A DNA stretch of 39,614 nt from contig JAKLKU010000024.1 in assembly GCA_023150475.1 (NCBI GenBank), positions 1 through 39,614 of the forward strand, read 5' to 3'. A model generated the notes under the pieces. It had not been told where the DNA came from, did not search any database, and worked only from the letters and a program-made list of their open reading frames with translations. Positions within the stretch are counted from its first letter, which is position 1. Each line of letters starts with the position of its first letter. Below, one piece after another: positions 23,998 to 31,793 of the stretch. A program made the translations under genes and the position numbers. This DNA comes from Planctomycetota bacterium. GTDB lineage: Bacteria; Planctomycetota; UBA1135; GCA-002686595.

Positions 23998-24318
23998 TCA
24001 GCGATCGCGGAAGCCGCGGCGCACGCGTTCGAGGTCGGCTTCGACTTCGCGCACGGCGCTCGCGACCCGGGCGGAACCGCGAGCCGGCTTGTCCCACGGG
24101 TCGCTGACCATCGGCGTCTCGCGCGTCGGGTCGGCGCGCAAGCGCGCGAGCTCCGCGGCGTCCGGTTCCTCGCCGAACAATCCGCCTTCTTCGGCGAGCG
24201 AGTCGTTGAGCTCTTCCCACATCGCCTTCACGAACGGCCACCAGAAGGGGAACGAGCAGATCACCACCGCGTACTTGACCGGTTCGGTGTTCAGCGGGAT
24301 GTCGAAGGCGGCGAGCAT
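23998..24318 (-). CDS. Small membrane-associated protein, unknown
   Basis: 106 residues. Near the N-terminus a hydrophobic aromatic segment (YAVVICSFPFWWPFVKAMW, about residues 15-33) probably spans or dips into the membrane; the remaining two thirds is charged, with heptad-like E/L/R content towards the C-terminus (VREVEADLERVRRGF), so a coiled coil is possible. No family recognised. The ATG at 24318 is preferred to one at 24327 because that codon lies within the TAGGAT hexamer whose end is 7 nt upstream of 24318. It diverges from the coiled-coil lipoprotein gene. Confidence 0.6.
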   Translation of the reverse strand: MLAAFDIPLNTEPVKYAVVICSFPFWWPFVKAMWEELNDSLAEEGGLFGEEPDAAELARLRADPTRETPMVSDPWDKPARGSARVASAVREVEADLERVRRGFRDR

Positions 24319-24325
24319 CGCGCCC

Positions 24326-24331
24326 ATCCTA
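24326..24331 (-). promoter_or_regulatory. -10-like hexamer of the small membrane protein
   Basis: Minus-strand TAGGAT followed by 7 nt and the ATG at 24318. With the plus-strand TAGAAT at 24415 it frames a divergent, leaderless-looking promoter region. Confidence 0.4.
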
Positions 24332-24414
24332 TCGGACGGTTCGGACGGGGGCCCCCAGGGAATGGGCGCGAACTTCGTCGCGGTGCGCCGGCTTCGAAAG
24401 CTCCGGCGAGCGCC

Positions 24415-24420
24415 TAGAAT
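24415..24420 (+). promoter_or_regulatory. -10-like hexamer of the lipoprotein-htrA operon
   Basis: TAGAAT ends 10 nt before the ATG at 24431. TTCGAA at 24393-24398, 16 nt upstream, could be a -35. No Shine-Dalgarno in the gap. Confidence 0.4.
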
Positions 24421-24430
24421 CGCCTTCGCC

Positions 24431-24844
24431 ATGCGTGGATCCCTGTTCGTTCGGGCGTCGTTGGTGTTCCTCGTCGGTTGCGCGGCATGCTCCCCGGAGC
24501 AGGAGGCGCGGGCGAAAGAGCGCTTCGAGGCCGAACGGGAGCGCGCGAGACAGGGGTTGGAGCGGGTCGCCGAGTCTCTCGAGGCGGAGGCCGCCGTGCT
24601 GCGCACCAAGCTCGCCGAACAGCGTGGCGAAGCCGCCGAGCAGTGGCGGCAGGCGCTCGAGGACGTCGAAGCGCGCAAGGCTCAGGCCAAGGAGAAACTC
24701 GCACGCCTCGCCGACGTCGGCGCGGACGCCTGGGCGGAACTGCGCACGGGGTTCGAACGCGCGGCGGAAGAGCTCCAACGTGCGCGGGTCGACCCTCGTA
24801 ACTCGGCCGAACCCGAGCCCGAAGCGGAGCCCACGCAGCGATGA
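24431..24844 (+). CDS. Coiled-coil lipoprotein upstream of an HtrA protease
   Basis: 137 residues. A lipoprotein signal (MRGSLFVRASLVFLVGCAAC, candidate lipid Cys17 or Cys20) is followed by one long Ala/Glu/Arg/Lys-rich helix (about residues 24-118) with no Pro and heptad-like Leu/Ala spacing, consistent with a coiled coil. The C-terminus is acidic and Pro-rich. No family recognised. Its stop overlaps the HtrA start as ATGA, so expression is coupled; a role as an adaptor, substrate or inhibitor for the protease, or as an outer-membrane tether, is inferred from position only. Confidence 0.7.
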   Translation: MRGSLFVRASLVFLVGCAACSPEQEARAKERFEAERERARQGLERVAESLEAEAAVLRTKLAEQRGEAAEQWRQALEDVEARKAQAKEKLARLADVGADAWAELRTGFERAAEELQRARVDPRNSAEPEPEAEPTQR

Positions 24845-25998
24845 TCACCACTCCCCGTTCGTCCCGTCCGTCCAGTGCGGCACGCCGAGGCCGCGTGGCG
24901 AGTTCGTTGCTCTTGATCGCGTTGCTCGCGCTCGGCTTGGTGTGGCGCTTCTCCGCGCGCGGCGACGCCGCGTGTGCACCGACGAGCGCGGAACCGAGGG
25001 CCATCGCGCCGGCGGCGGAACTCGAACCCGACGAGCGTCGCACCGTCGAACTCTTCCGCAGCCTCTCGCCGACGACGGTCAACGTCACCAACATCGGTCT
25101 CTATCGCACGAGCTTCTGGGACCTCGACGTCACCGAAGTGCCGCAAGGCACCGGCTCCGGGTTCGTGTGGGACGACGACGGGCACGTCGTGACCAACTTC
25201 CACGTCGTCGCCAACGGTTCGAAGTTCAAAGTCACGCTCGCGAACGGCAACACGTTCGATGCCGAAGCGATCGGCGCGGATCCGGACAGCGACATCGCGG
25301 TGCTGAAAGTCGACGCGCCGAGCGCGGAGCTCGTGCCGCTCTCGATCGGCCGTTCCTCGGACCTGCAGGTCGGTCAGAAGGTCTACGCGATCGGTCACCC
25401 GTTCGGCCTCGACCAGACGTTGACCACCGGGATCATCAGCGGTCTGAATCGCGAGATCCGCTCGAAGAGCAACCGCCGGATCCGCAACGTCATCCAGACC
25501 GACGCCGCGATCAATCCCGGTAACTCGGGCGGTCCGCTGCTCGACTCCGGCGGCCGTCTGATCGGCATGAACACGGCGATCCTGAGCCCGAGCGGCACGA
25601 ACTCCGGCGTGGGGTTCGCGGTGCCGGTCGACACGATCAATCGCATCGTGCCGAAGCTGATCGGCGGCGACTCGGTCGAGCGGCCTGGGCTCGGCGTGAC
25701 GATCGACGAACGCAACTCGCGCTACCTGCGCGCCGGCGGTCTGATCGTCGCCGAAGTCGAAGAAGGCGGAGCCGCCGCGCGGGCGGGCATCCAGCCGTTG
25801 CGCGTGCGCGACAACGGCGAAGCGGTCTACGACGTCATCGTCGGCGTCGGCGATCGGCCGGTGCGCACGATGGAGGAACTGCGCGACGCGCTCGACGGCT
25901 ACGACATCGGCGACCGCGTCCAGGTCTCGGTGCGCCGTGGGGCGAAGCTCGAGAAGCTCGACATCACGCTCCAAGGCGTGGCGACCCAACGCCGCTGA
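24841..25998 (+). CDS. HtrA/DegP-type serine protease with one PDZ domain
   Basis: 385 residues. An N-terminal signal anchor (about 20-36) places a trypsin-like domain in the periplasm. The catalytic triad is H121 (TNFHVV), D151 (DSDIAVLKVD) and S229 (NPGNSGGPLLD). A single PDZ domain follows (about 285-380; LIVAEVEEGGAAARAGIQPL). These proteases degrade misfolded envelope proteins, often under heat or oxidative stress. It is translationally coupled to the coiled-coil lipoprotein upstream. It has one PDZ, as in DegS and many stand-alone HtrAs, in contrast to two in E. coli DegP. No stop-proximal terminator is seen. Confidence 0.95.
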   Translation: MITTPRSSRPSSAARRGRVASSLLLIALLALGLVWRFSARGDAACAPTSAEPRAIAPAAELEPDERRTVELFRSLSPTTVNVTNIGLYRTSFWDLDVTEVPQGTGSGFVWDDDGHVVTNFHVVANGSKFKVTLANGNTFDAEAIGADPDSDIAVLKVDAPSAELVPLSIGRSSDLQVGQKVYAIGHPFGLDQTLTTGIISGLNREIRSKSNRRIRNVIQTDAAINPGNSGGPLLDSGGRLIGMNTAILSPSGTNSGVGFAVPVDTINRIVPKLIGGDSVERPGLGVTIDERNSRYLRAGGLIVAEVEEGGAAARAGIQPLRVRDNGEAVYDVIVGVGDRPVRTMEELRDALDGYDIGDRVQVSVRRGAKLEKLDITLQGVATQRR

Positions 25999-26389
25999 CC
26001 GTTTCGGTGGGGGCGAGCTGCGTGAACCGGGCCCGCGTGGATTGCGGCGCAGCCGTCTTGGGGGGCTCGCCGGCGGTCGCTCGCCCGACCTTGCGGGCCC
26101 GCAGCAGGCCGGCGCCCGGCAGGCCGCGTGGGCGGCACGCTGCGCGGGCGGCACGGGCGTCCGGGCGGCCAATTGCGGCCAAAACGGCCCCCGACCTTCG
26201 CGCCTGGCTAGTTTTCCCCTTAAATGAGTAACGCTCGCGCGGCCGAAAGCATCTCGGTCGTCGTCCCATGCTGCCCCCGCACACGCCCCGACTTCGTCCG
26301 CCGTCGTTCCAAGGCGCGAAGTCTCGCGAGCGATCCGTTCGGCGCCGAGCCACCGTAGAGCGTTCGCCGGCGTCCCGGCGCGACACCCC
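25999..26389. other. 391-nt intergenic region with no supported gene
   Basis: No convincing coding sequence. It has a perfect palindrome GCGGGCCCGC (26093-26102), a 10-bp direct repeat GGGCGGCACG at 26130-26139 and 26146-26155, and an AT-rich patch around 26171-26231. In that patch TTAAAT (26220-26225) lies 17 nt after TTCGCG (26197-26202), a weak sigma70-like pair. GTAGAG near 26355 could also be a -10. These could serve the GT-C-like gene at 26390, whose start lacks a Shine-Dalgarno. Confidence 0.6.
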
Positions 26390-27931
26390 ATGAGCTCTCG
26401 ATCGACGGTCGATGTCGCAGGTCCGGTCGGCGATCCGGCGCGCCTCTCGTGGGTGGCGGTCGGAGTGCTGGTGGTCGCGCTCGCCGCGTGCCGGTTGATC
26501 GCGCTCGAGAGCTTTCCGATCTACGACGACGCGTTCATCACGTACCGGTACGCCGAGAATCTCGCCCACGGGCAGGGACTGGTCTACAACCCGGGCGCTC
26601 CGTGGGAGCCGGTGCTCGGCACGACGACGCCGCTCTACGCGTTGATCCTGAGCGCGCTCACGGCCTGCGGTCTGCCGGTCGTCAAGGCGTCGGTCGCGTT
26701 CAACATCCTCTGCGAAGCGCTCGCCGCGCTCTTCCTCGCGCACTTGTTGGGCCGCCGACCGGTGGTGACCGCCGTGGCGCTCGGTTCGTTCGCCGCGGTG
26801 CCGCAGATCGCGCGCATCACGGTGGGCGGGATGGAACCGCCGCTGCTCGTCGCGTTGGCGCTCGCAGCGACGACCGCCGCGTACGGCGGGCGGCCGCTGA
26901 TCTCGGGTTTCCTCGCCGCGCTTTGCTGCTTGGTGCGACCGGAGTCGCTCTTCCTGCTCATGGCGCTCGGTTGGATGCAACGCCACGATCGTCGTGCGCT
27001 GGTGCGGTTCGCCGTGCCCGTCGTGGTGATCGGGCTCGTCTCGACGCTCTCGCTGCTCGCGATCTATGGCCAACCGATCCCGCAGTCGGTCGTCGCGAAA
27101 GGCCGGCACTCGAGTTGGGCGAGCAAGCTCTCGCGCATGCCGGAGATCCTGGCGCAGGGCTTCGGACCGACGCTGCCGATGCAGCTCTTGGTGCCGTTCG
27201 CCGCGCTCGGTTACTTGCGCGGACTGCTGCCGGGATCACGCGTGCGTCCGTTGCTCTTCATGGGCGCCGCGATGGTCGGCGCATACGCGCTCGTCGGGAC
27301 CAAGACGTGGGGGTGGTACTACTACGTCGCGCTGGTCTCGTGGTGCATCGCGCTCGGTCTCGGCACCGAGTCGTTCGTCGAACGCGTCGGCGCGCTGCGA
27401 TCGGCGGCGCGTGGCGCGGTGATCCGCCACGGTCTCGCGCCGTTGCTCGCGGTGGCCGCGCTCGCGTCGATCGCGTGGGTCGCATCGAAGCACCAGGACC
27501 GGATCACGCCGCGCGTGTACGAGCCGCTCGCAGACTGGGCGAAGGAAGCGCGGCTCGCCGAGCGCGACGTCCGGGTGCTCGCGTCCGACATCGGCGCCGT
27601 CGGTTTCCTGACCGGCGCCCGCATCCTCGACAGCGAAGGTCTGGTGTGGCCCGACGCGCTCGGATTCCCGCACCAGTGCGACGTGCTCCGCGCGCACTCG
27701 CCGGAATACGTCGTGTGGGTCGTCAATCGGTATCGCCTCGGACGTTTCCTCGCCGACGCCGACTTGTCCGCGCGTTACCGGCCGATCCGACGTTTCAACG
27801 AGAACGCGAACGGCGACTTGCACCCGGACCGCGACGCGTTGCCCGAGAGCTGGGAGCAGGACTACCTGATCTTCGAGCGCGTCGACCTGCAGTCCGCGGA
27901 CGCGCCGAGTCAAGCGAAGCGCACCGACTGA
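26390..27931 (+). CDS. Polytopic membrane protein, GT-C glycosyltransferase-like
   Basis: 513 residues with about nine to eleven hydrophobic segments spread over residues 20-365 and a hydrophilic C-terminal part (about 375-513). The first loop has DDAFITYRYAENLAHGQGLV, with the acidic pair and YRYA-x-N pattern of GT-C-like mannosyl- or arabinosyltransferase relatives that use polyprenyl-linked sugars. LGTTTPLYALIL follows, another frequent family feature. The C-terminal part (VLASDIGAVGFLTGARILDS) is the usual soluble extension. The donor and acceptor cannot be known. Start ATG at 26390 is the first in frame. Downstream is nnrE, on the same strand. Confidence 0.75.
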   Translation: MSSRSTVDVAGPVGDPARLSWVAVGVLVVALAACRLIALESFPIYDDAFITYRYAENLAHGQGLVYNPGAPWEPVLGTTTPLYALILSALTACGLPVVKASVAFNILCEALAALFLAHLLGRRPVVTAVALGSFAAVPQIARITVGGMEPPLLVALALAATTAAYGGRPLISGFLAALCCLVRPESLFLLMALGWMQRHDRRALVRFAVPVVVIGLVSTLSLLAIYGQPIPQSVVAKGRHSSWASKLSRMPEILAQGFGPTLPMQLLVPFAALGYLRGLLPGSRVRPLLFMGAAMVGAYALVGTKTWGWYYYVALVSWCIALGLGTESFVERVGALRSAARGAVIRHGLAPLLAVAALASIAWVASKHQDRITPRVYEPLADWAKEARLAERDVRVLASDIGAVGFLTGARILDSEGLVWPDALGFPHQCDVLRAHSPEYVVWVVNRYRLGRFLADADLSARYRPIRRFNENANGDLHPDRDALPESWEQDYLIFERVDLQSADAPSQAKRTD

Positions 27932-27968
27932 GGGGGCCGCGCCGCTTGGTCCAAGCGCAGGTCGAATC

Positions 27969-27974
27969 CATACT
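27969..27974 (+). promoter_or_regulatory. -10-like hexamer directly before nnrE
   Basis: CATACT (4 of 6 match to TATAAT) ends 6 nt before the GTG at 27981. Fits the leaderless pattern; on its own weak. Confidence 0.35.
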
Positions 27975-27980
27975 CGCGGC

Positions 27981-28688
27981 GTGGACGTGCCGGCCCTGAC
28001 CCGCGAGGAAGTGCGCGAGCTCGATCGCCTCGCGATCGAAGAGCTCGGCCTGCCCGGCGTGGTGCTGATGGAGAACGCGGGCCGCGGCGCGGCCGAAGCG
28101 CTGCTCGCCGAGTTCCACGCGCGTCACGGTCGAGCTCCGCAGACCGTTTCGATCGTTTGCGGCCGCGGCAACAACGGCGGAGACGGTTACGTCGTCGCTC
28201 GCCATTTGCACGCGCGCGGCGTGCGCGTCCGGCTCGCGAGCATCGTGCCCGGCGAGCTGCTGGTCGGCGACGCCCGCACGATGCGCGTCGTGGTCGAACG
28301 CATCGGACTCGCGATCGAGACGCTGAGCGCGCCCGATCCGCGGTGGCTCGCGCAGTGCGGCGACGTGTGGGTCGACGGATTGTTGGGCACCGGCTTTCGC
28401 GGCGAACTCGAAGGGTCGTTGCTCGCGTGGGTGCGGGCTCTCGCGGCGACGCCAGCGGCGTTGCGCGTCGCGCTCGACTTGCCGAGCGGACTCGACGCGG
28501 ATTCCGGTTCGGCGCGGCCGTGCGCGCCGCACGTCGACCTGACGACGACATTTGCGGCCGAGAAGGTCGGTTTCGCCACGGCGAGCGCGCGGGAGTTCCT
28601 CGGCCGCGTCGTCGTGATCCCGATCGGCACGCCGCCGGAGCTCGTCGCCCGCGTGCGCCTCGCGAAAAAGCGCCGCCCCGGAGCTTGA
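27981..28688 (+). CDS. nnrE: NAD(P)H-hydrate epimerase (YjeF N-terminal domain)
   Basis: 235 residues, stand-alone epimerase without the ADP-dependent dehydratase domain that is fused in many bacteria. It interconverts R- and S-NAD(P)HX so that the dehydratase can repair damaged cofactor. The core motifs are GRGNNGGDGYVVARHL (about 55-70), VDGLLGTGFRGEL (about 131-143) and DLPSGLDADSG (about 171-181), which give the catalytic and Na/K-binding Asp. GTG start at 27981, 6 nt after a -10-like hexamer. The stop at 28686-28688 lies in the loop of a hairpin that probably terminates the minus-strand FG-GAP transcript. Confidence 0.92.
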   Translation: MDVPALTREEVRELDRLAIEELGLPGVVLMENAGRGAAEALLAEFHARHGRAPQTVSIVCGRGNNGGDGYVVARHLHARGVRVRLASIVPGELLVGDARTMRVVVERIGLAIETLSAPDPRWLAQCGDVWVDGLLGTGFRGELEGSLLAWVRALAATPAALRVALDLPSGLDADSGSARPCAPHVDLTTTFAAEKVGFATASAREFLGRVVVIPIGTPPELVARVRLAKKRRPGA

Positions 28689-28704
28689 GGCTCCGAGGCG
28701 GCGC
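28664..28704 (-). terminator. Intrinsic terminator of the FG-GAP gene, embedded in the nnrE 3' end
   Basis: Read on the minus strand, a 14-bp GC-rich stem with one mismatch (28670-28684 with 28690-28704) and a 5-nt loop is followed directly by TTTTT (minus strand of 28664-28668). This is a classical rho-independent structure in the minus direction, 57 nt after the FG-GAP stop. On the plus strand the same DNA is the last codons, stop and 3' flank of nnrE, without a T-tract. Confidence 0.75.
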
Positions 28705-28760
28705 ACATCACCCCACTATCAGTCAGGGAAGTACGAGGCGCGTCACGGCGGCGCGCGGAT

Positions 28761-30401
28761 TCACGGCAAGACGGTCACCGGCACCGCGTTCGACACGAAG
28801 ACCGCGTGTCCCGTCGCGTCGGTGACGACGAAAGCGTGGAAGAACGTCGTGCCGGCGAACGGCAGGTGTTTCGGCAGCACGTTCGAGTCGAACGTCGCCA
28901 TGGCGCGGCCCTGCCCGTCGAGTTTGCCGCGCGCGCTCTTCAGCGGTCCGTTGACGAGGCGCGTCGTGTAGAGGAAGTAGCGGTCGTACGAGAGCGGCAG
29001 CGACGCACCACCGAACGTGGTGTTCGACGTGACGCCCGAGAGCGAACCGAGCAACGTGTAGTCCTTGCCGCCGCACGCGAACGGATCGGCGACCAGTGCG
29101 AGCTGCTGCGCGCCGAGCGCACCGAGCGACACGGTGTGCACGTCGCTCGAAAGCGCGAGGGAGCGGACGGAGACCAGCCGCGCGTACCCGTTCGCGCTTT
29201 CGCCCGGTCCGCCGAGCAACAGGTCCGCGACGCCGTCGCCGCTCGCATCGAGTCCGCCGGCGAGCGCGCGCCCGAGCCCGGCGCCCGCGTTCGCGCCGAA
29301 GCGCGTGAAGAGCGCTTGGCCGCTGATGCCCGAGAGGACCCGCACCGCGCCGCAGTCAGTGCCTTGGTCGTCGTCCTTCGGCGCGCCGACCGCGAAGTCG
29401 GCGAGTCCGTTCTGGTCGGGATCACCCGCGCCCGCGACGGTGCTGCCGAACGCGTCGCCGTTCGAGTCGCCGGCGATGTCCCACTGCAAGTTGTTGAACG
29501 CGCTCGTCCACACTTGCGCGTAGCCACGTTTCGCGTTCTGTGTCTGCGGCGCTCCGATCAAGACGTCGTCGAGCCCGTCGCCGTCGACGTCCCCGGCGTT
29601 GGCGAGCGCCGTGCCGTGGCCGTCGAAGTTCGCCCAGCCGGACTGTACGACGAGCGGCGTGCCGGTCTGACCGGAGACCAACGTCACCGAGCCAGGCTTC
29701 GCGACTCCGGGCGCGCACGGCGCACCGACGACGAAGTCGTCGAAGCCGTCGCCGTCCTGGTCGTCGAGCGCGGCGAGCGCGAAGCCGAAGAGCTCGTTCG
29801 CGCCCGGACCGGCGACGTCGTAGAGCTTCGCGCCGGACTTGCCGCTCACGACGCGCACGGAGCCCGAGCTCGAGCCCGCCGGATCCGCATCGACTGCGCC
29901 GATCACGAGCTCGCGCCGTGCATCGCCGTCGAGGTCTCCGAGCGCGACGAGCGCGAACCCGAAGTGATCGCCCGCGACCAAACCGTCGAGCGCGTAGAGC
30001 TGCGCTCCGCTCGCGCCCGAGAAGACGGTGACGCGGCCGGAGCCCGCGCCGTTCGGGTTCGCGAGCGGCGCGCCGATCGCGAGGTCCGCGTGTCCGTCCC
30101 CATCGACGTCGCCGAGCGCTGCGATCGCGGCCCCGAAGCGCTCGCCGTTCGCTGCTCCGACGAGCGTCGACAGCGTGAGCCCCGTCAGGCCCGAGCGCAC
30201 TTCGACGTAGCCCTTGCCGCCCGCGCCGAGTTCGCTCGCGATCGCGAGGTCGACGAAGCCGTCGCCGTCGACGTCGCCGGCGAAGCCCGTCGACGTGCCG
30301 TAGCCGTCGCCCGCCGACACGCCTGCAAACCCGAAGTGTTGGGATTGCGCCAGAGCGCTCGAAGCGAGGGCGAAGACGCAGAACGGTGCGCGCGAGTGCA
30401 T
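28761..30401 (-). CDS. Secreted FG-GAP beta-propeller protein
   Basis: 546 residues. The signal peptide MHSRAPFCVFALASSALAQ follows a strong Shine-Dalgarno (GGAGGAG). Then come about seven FG-GAP repeats with calcium-binding D-x-D-G-D-G-x-x-D-L or similar (for example GDVDGDGFVDLAIAS, GDVDGDGHADLAIGA, GDVDGDGLDDVLIGA) that build an integrin-like seven-bladed propeller (about 20-410). The last 130 residues (starting about SLALSSDVHTVSLGAL) form a separate beta-rich module that I associate with secreted planctomycete proteins. A surface or secreted, calcium-dependent binding protein is likely; the ligand is unknown. Translation starts at 30401; an in-frame start at 30446 would add an unusual prefix before the signal. 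An intrinsic terminator follows downstream. Confidence 0.9.
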   Translation of the reverse strand: MHSRAPFCVFALASSALAQSQHFGFAGVSAGDGYGTSTGFAGDVDGDGFVDLAIASELGAGGKGYVEVRSGLTGLTLSTLVGAANGERFGAAIAALGDVDGDGHADLAIGAPLANPNGAGSGRVTVFSGASGAQLYALDGLVAGDHFGFALVALGDLDGDARRELVIGAVDADPAGSSSGSVRVVSGKSGAKLYDVAGPGANELFGFALAALDDQDGDGFDDFVVGAPCAPGVAKPGSVTLVSGQTGTPLVVQSGWANFDGHGTALANAGDVDGDGLDDVLIGAPQTQNAKRGYAQVWTSAFNNLQWDIAGDSNGDAFGSTVAGAGDPDQNGLADFAVGAPKDDDQGTDCGAVRVLSGISGQALFTRFGANAGAGLGRALAGGLDASGDGVADLLLGGPGESANGYARLVSVRSLALSSDVHTVSLGALGAQQLALVADPFACGGKDYTLLGSLSGVTSNTTFGGASLPLSYDRYFLYTTRLVNGPLKSARGKLDGQGRAMATFDSNVLPKHLPFAGTTFFHAFVVTDATGHAVFVSNAVPVTVLP

Positions 30402-30558
30402 GGCTCCTCCTGGGCTCGGGTCGCTCGCGTCGCCGCGGTACTCCACCGGGGCGGGCGAGGCGACAGGGGCTTCCGCAGGAACTCGCGCGGCCGGGGCAGG
30501 AAAGTTCGCTCGCTTCGCTCCGATCGTCCTCGTGGGGGCCGAGAGGCGACATGCTCGC

Positions 30559-30564
30559 TATCCT
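30559..30564 (+). promoter_or_regulatory. -10-like hexamer of the sugar-oxidation cluster
   Basis: TATCCT lies 29 nt before the ATG at 30594, which has a good Shine-Dalgarno GGAGGAA. This is a leadered transcript. It lies in the 192-nt space that also holds the upstream region of the divergent FG-GAP gene. Confidence 0.35.
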
Positions 30565-30593
30565 GAGCCACCCTTTTTTCGCGGAGGAAACGC

Positions 30594-31757
30594 ATGTCGC
30601 GAGCGCTGAACGTCGCGCTGATCGGTCAGAAGTTCATGGGCCGTGCGCACTCGAACGCCTGGGCCCAGGTCAATCACTTCTTCGAGCTCCCGCTGCGCGC
30701 CGAACGGCACACGCTCGCCGCGCGCGACGCCGCGGAGCTCGAACGCTTCGCGCGCCAGTGGGGCTGGGCGAAGACTACGACCGATTGGCGCACGCTCGCA
30801 GCGGACGACGAAGTCGCGCTCGTCGACATCGGCACGCCGAACGACGTGCACGCCGAACCGTCGATCGCGATGCTCGAAGCGGGCAAACACGTCGCGTGCG
30901 AGAAGCCGCTCGCGGGCACGCTCGCCGACGCACGCGCGATGCGCGACGCCGCGGCGAAGGCGAAGAAGTCGAAGCGGAAGGCGCGGACTTTCGTCTGGTA
31001 CAACTACCGGCGTTGCCCTGCGGTCGGGCTCGCGTGGAAGCTCGTGCGCGAAGGTCGGCTCGGTCGCATCTACCACGTTCGCGCGCACTACTTGCAGAGC
31101 TGGGGCGGCGCGGACACGCCGCTCTTGTGGCGCTTCCAGAAGAAGTACGCGGGCACCGGCGCGCACGGCGACTTGAACGCGCACATCGTCGACATGGCGA
31201 GGTTCCTCGTCGGCGAGGAAGTCACCACGATCCACGGCGCGATCGAGCGCACGTTCGTCAAGGAACGCACGATCCCGGGCACCAAGAAGAAGGGCAAGAG
31301 CGACGTCGACGACGCCGTGCTCTTCCTCGCGAGCTTCGCCGGCGGCGCGTCGGCGAGCTTCGAGGCCACGCGGCTCGCGCACGGTCATCAGAACGACAAC
31401 TCGATCGAACTGAACGGCGAGAAGGGCTCGCTGCGCTTCTCGTTCGAGGACATGAACGTGCTCTGGTTCTGCGACGGCACTCAGCCGCTCGAGACCCGAG
31501 GGTGGCAGCGCATCATGTGCACGTCGGCGGGCGGCGGGCACCCGTACGCCAAACACTGGTGGCCCGACGCGCACGTGCTCGGTTACGAGCACGGCTTCGT
31601 CAACATGGCGGCCGACATCGTGCGCGTGCTCTCGGGTGAAGCGCCCGAACTGCCGTTGCCCGATTTCGAGGACGCGTACCAGACGCAGCGGGTGCTCGAA
31701 GCGGCGCTGGTTTCCGCGCGCGAACGCACCGCGATTTCGCTCTCCGACGTCCGTTAG
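30594..31757 (+). CDS. Gfo/Idh/MocA-family NAD(P)-dependent sugar oxidoreductase
   Basis: 387 residues. The Rossmann half starts LNVALIGQKFMGRAHSNAWA (residues 5-24), followed by VDIGTPNDVHAEPSI and CEKPLAGT with the conserved Lys of the E-K-P motif (about residue 102). The C-terminal half has GDLNAHIVDMARFLVGE with the catalytic-type His. These enzymes oxidise a sugar hydroxyl, often at C3, or reduce the ketone back. No signal peptide, so it acts in the cytoplasm; a substrate would have to be imported. It starts a run of same-strand genes: a sugar-isomerase-like gene follows 36 nt later and the DUF1080 gene is four genes on, suggesting a 3-keto-sugar pathway. Confidence 0.92.
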   Translation: MSRALNVALIGQKFMGRAHSNAWAQVNHFFELPLRAERHTLAARDAAELERFARQWGWAKTTTDWRTLAADDEVALVDIGTPNDVHAEPSIAMLEAGKHVACEKPLAGTLADARAMRDAAAKAKKSKRKARTFVWYNYRRCPAVGLAWKLVREGRLGRIYHVRAHYLQSWGGADTPLLWRFQKKYAGTGAHGDLNAHIVDMARFLVGEEVTTIHGAIERTFVKERTIPGTKKKGKSDVDDAVLFLASFAGGASASFEATRLAHGHQNDNSIELNGEKGSLRFSFEDMNVLWFCDGTQPLETRGWQRIMCTSAGGGHPYAKHWWPDAHVLGYEHGFVNMAADIVRVLSGEAPELPLPDFEDAYQTQRVLEAALVSARERTAISLSDVR

Positions 31758-31793
31758 ACTCCGCGCTCCACACCGAACCCCGCGAGGATCACC

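Noticed and set aside
26007..26231. 74-codon open frame in the intergenic region before the GT-C-like gene
   Set aside because: Composition is Arg/Ala/Pro low-complexity, no motif, no ribosome site; looks like chance.
27955..27970. GGTCGAATCC resembling a tRNA T-arm
   Set aside because: No matching acceptor, D or anticodon arms within tRNA distance on either strand.
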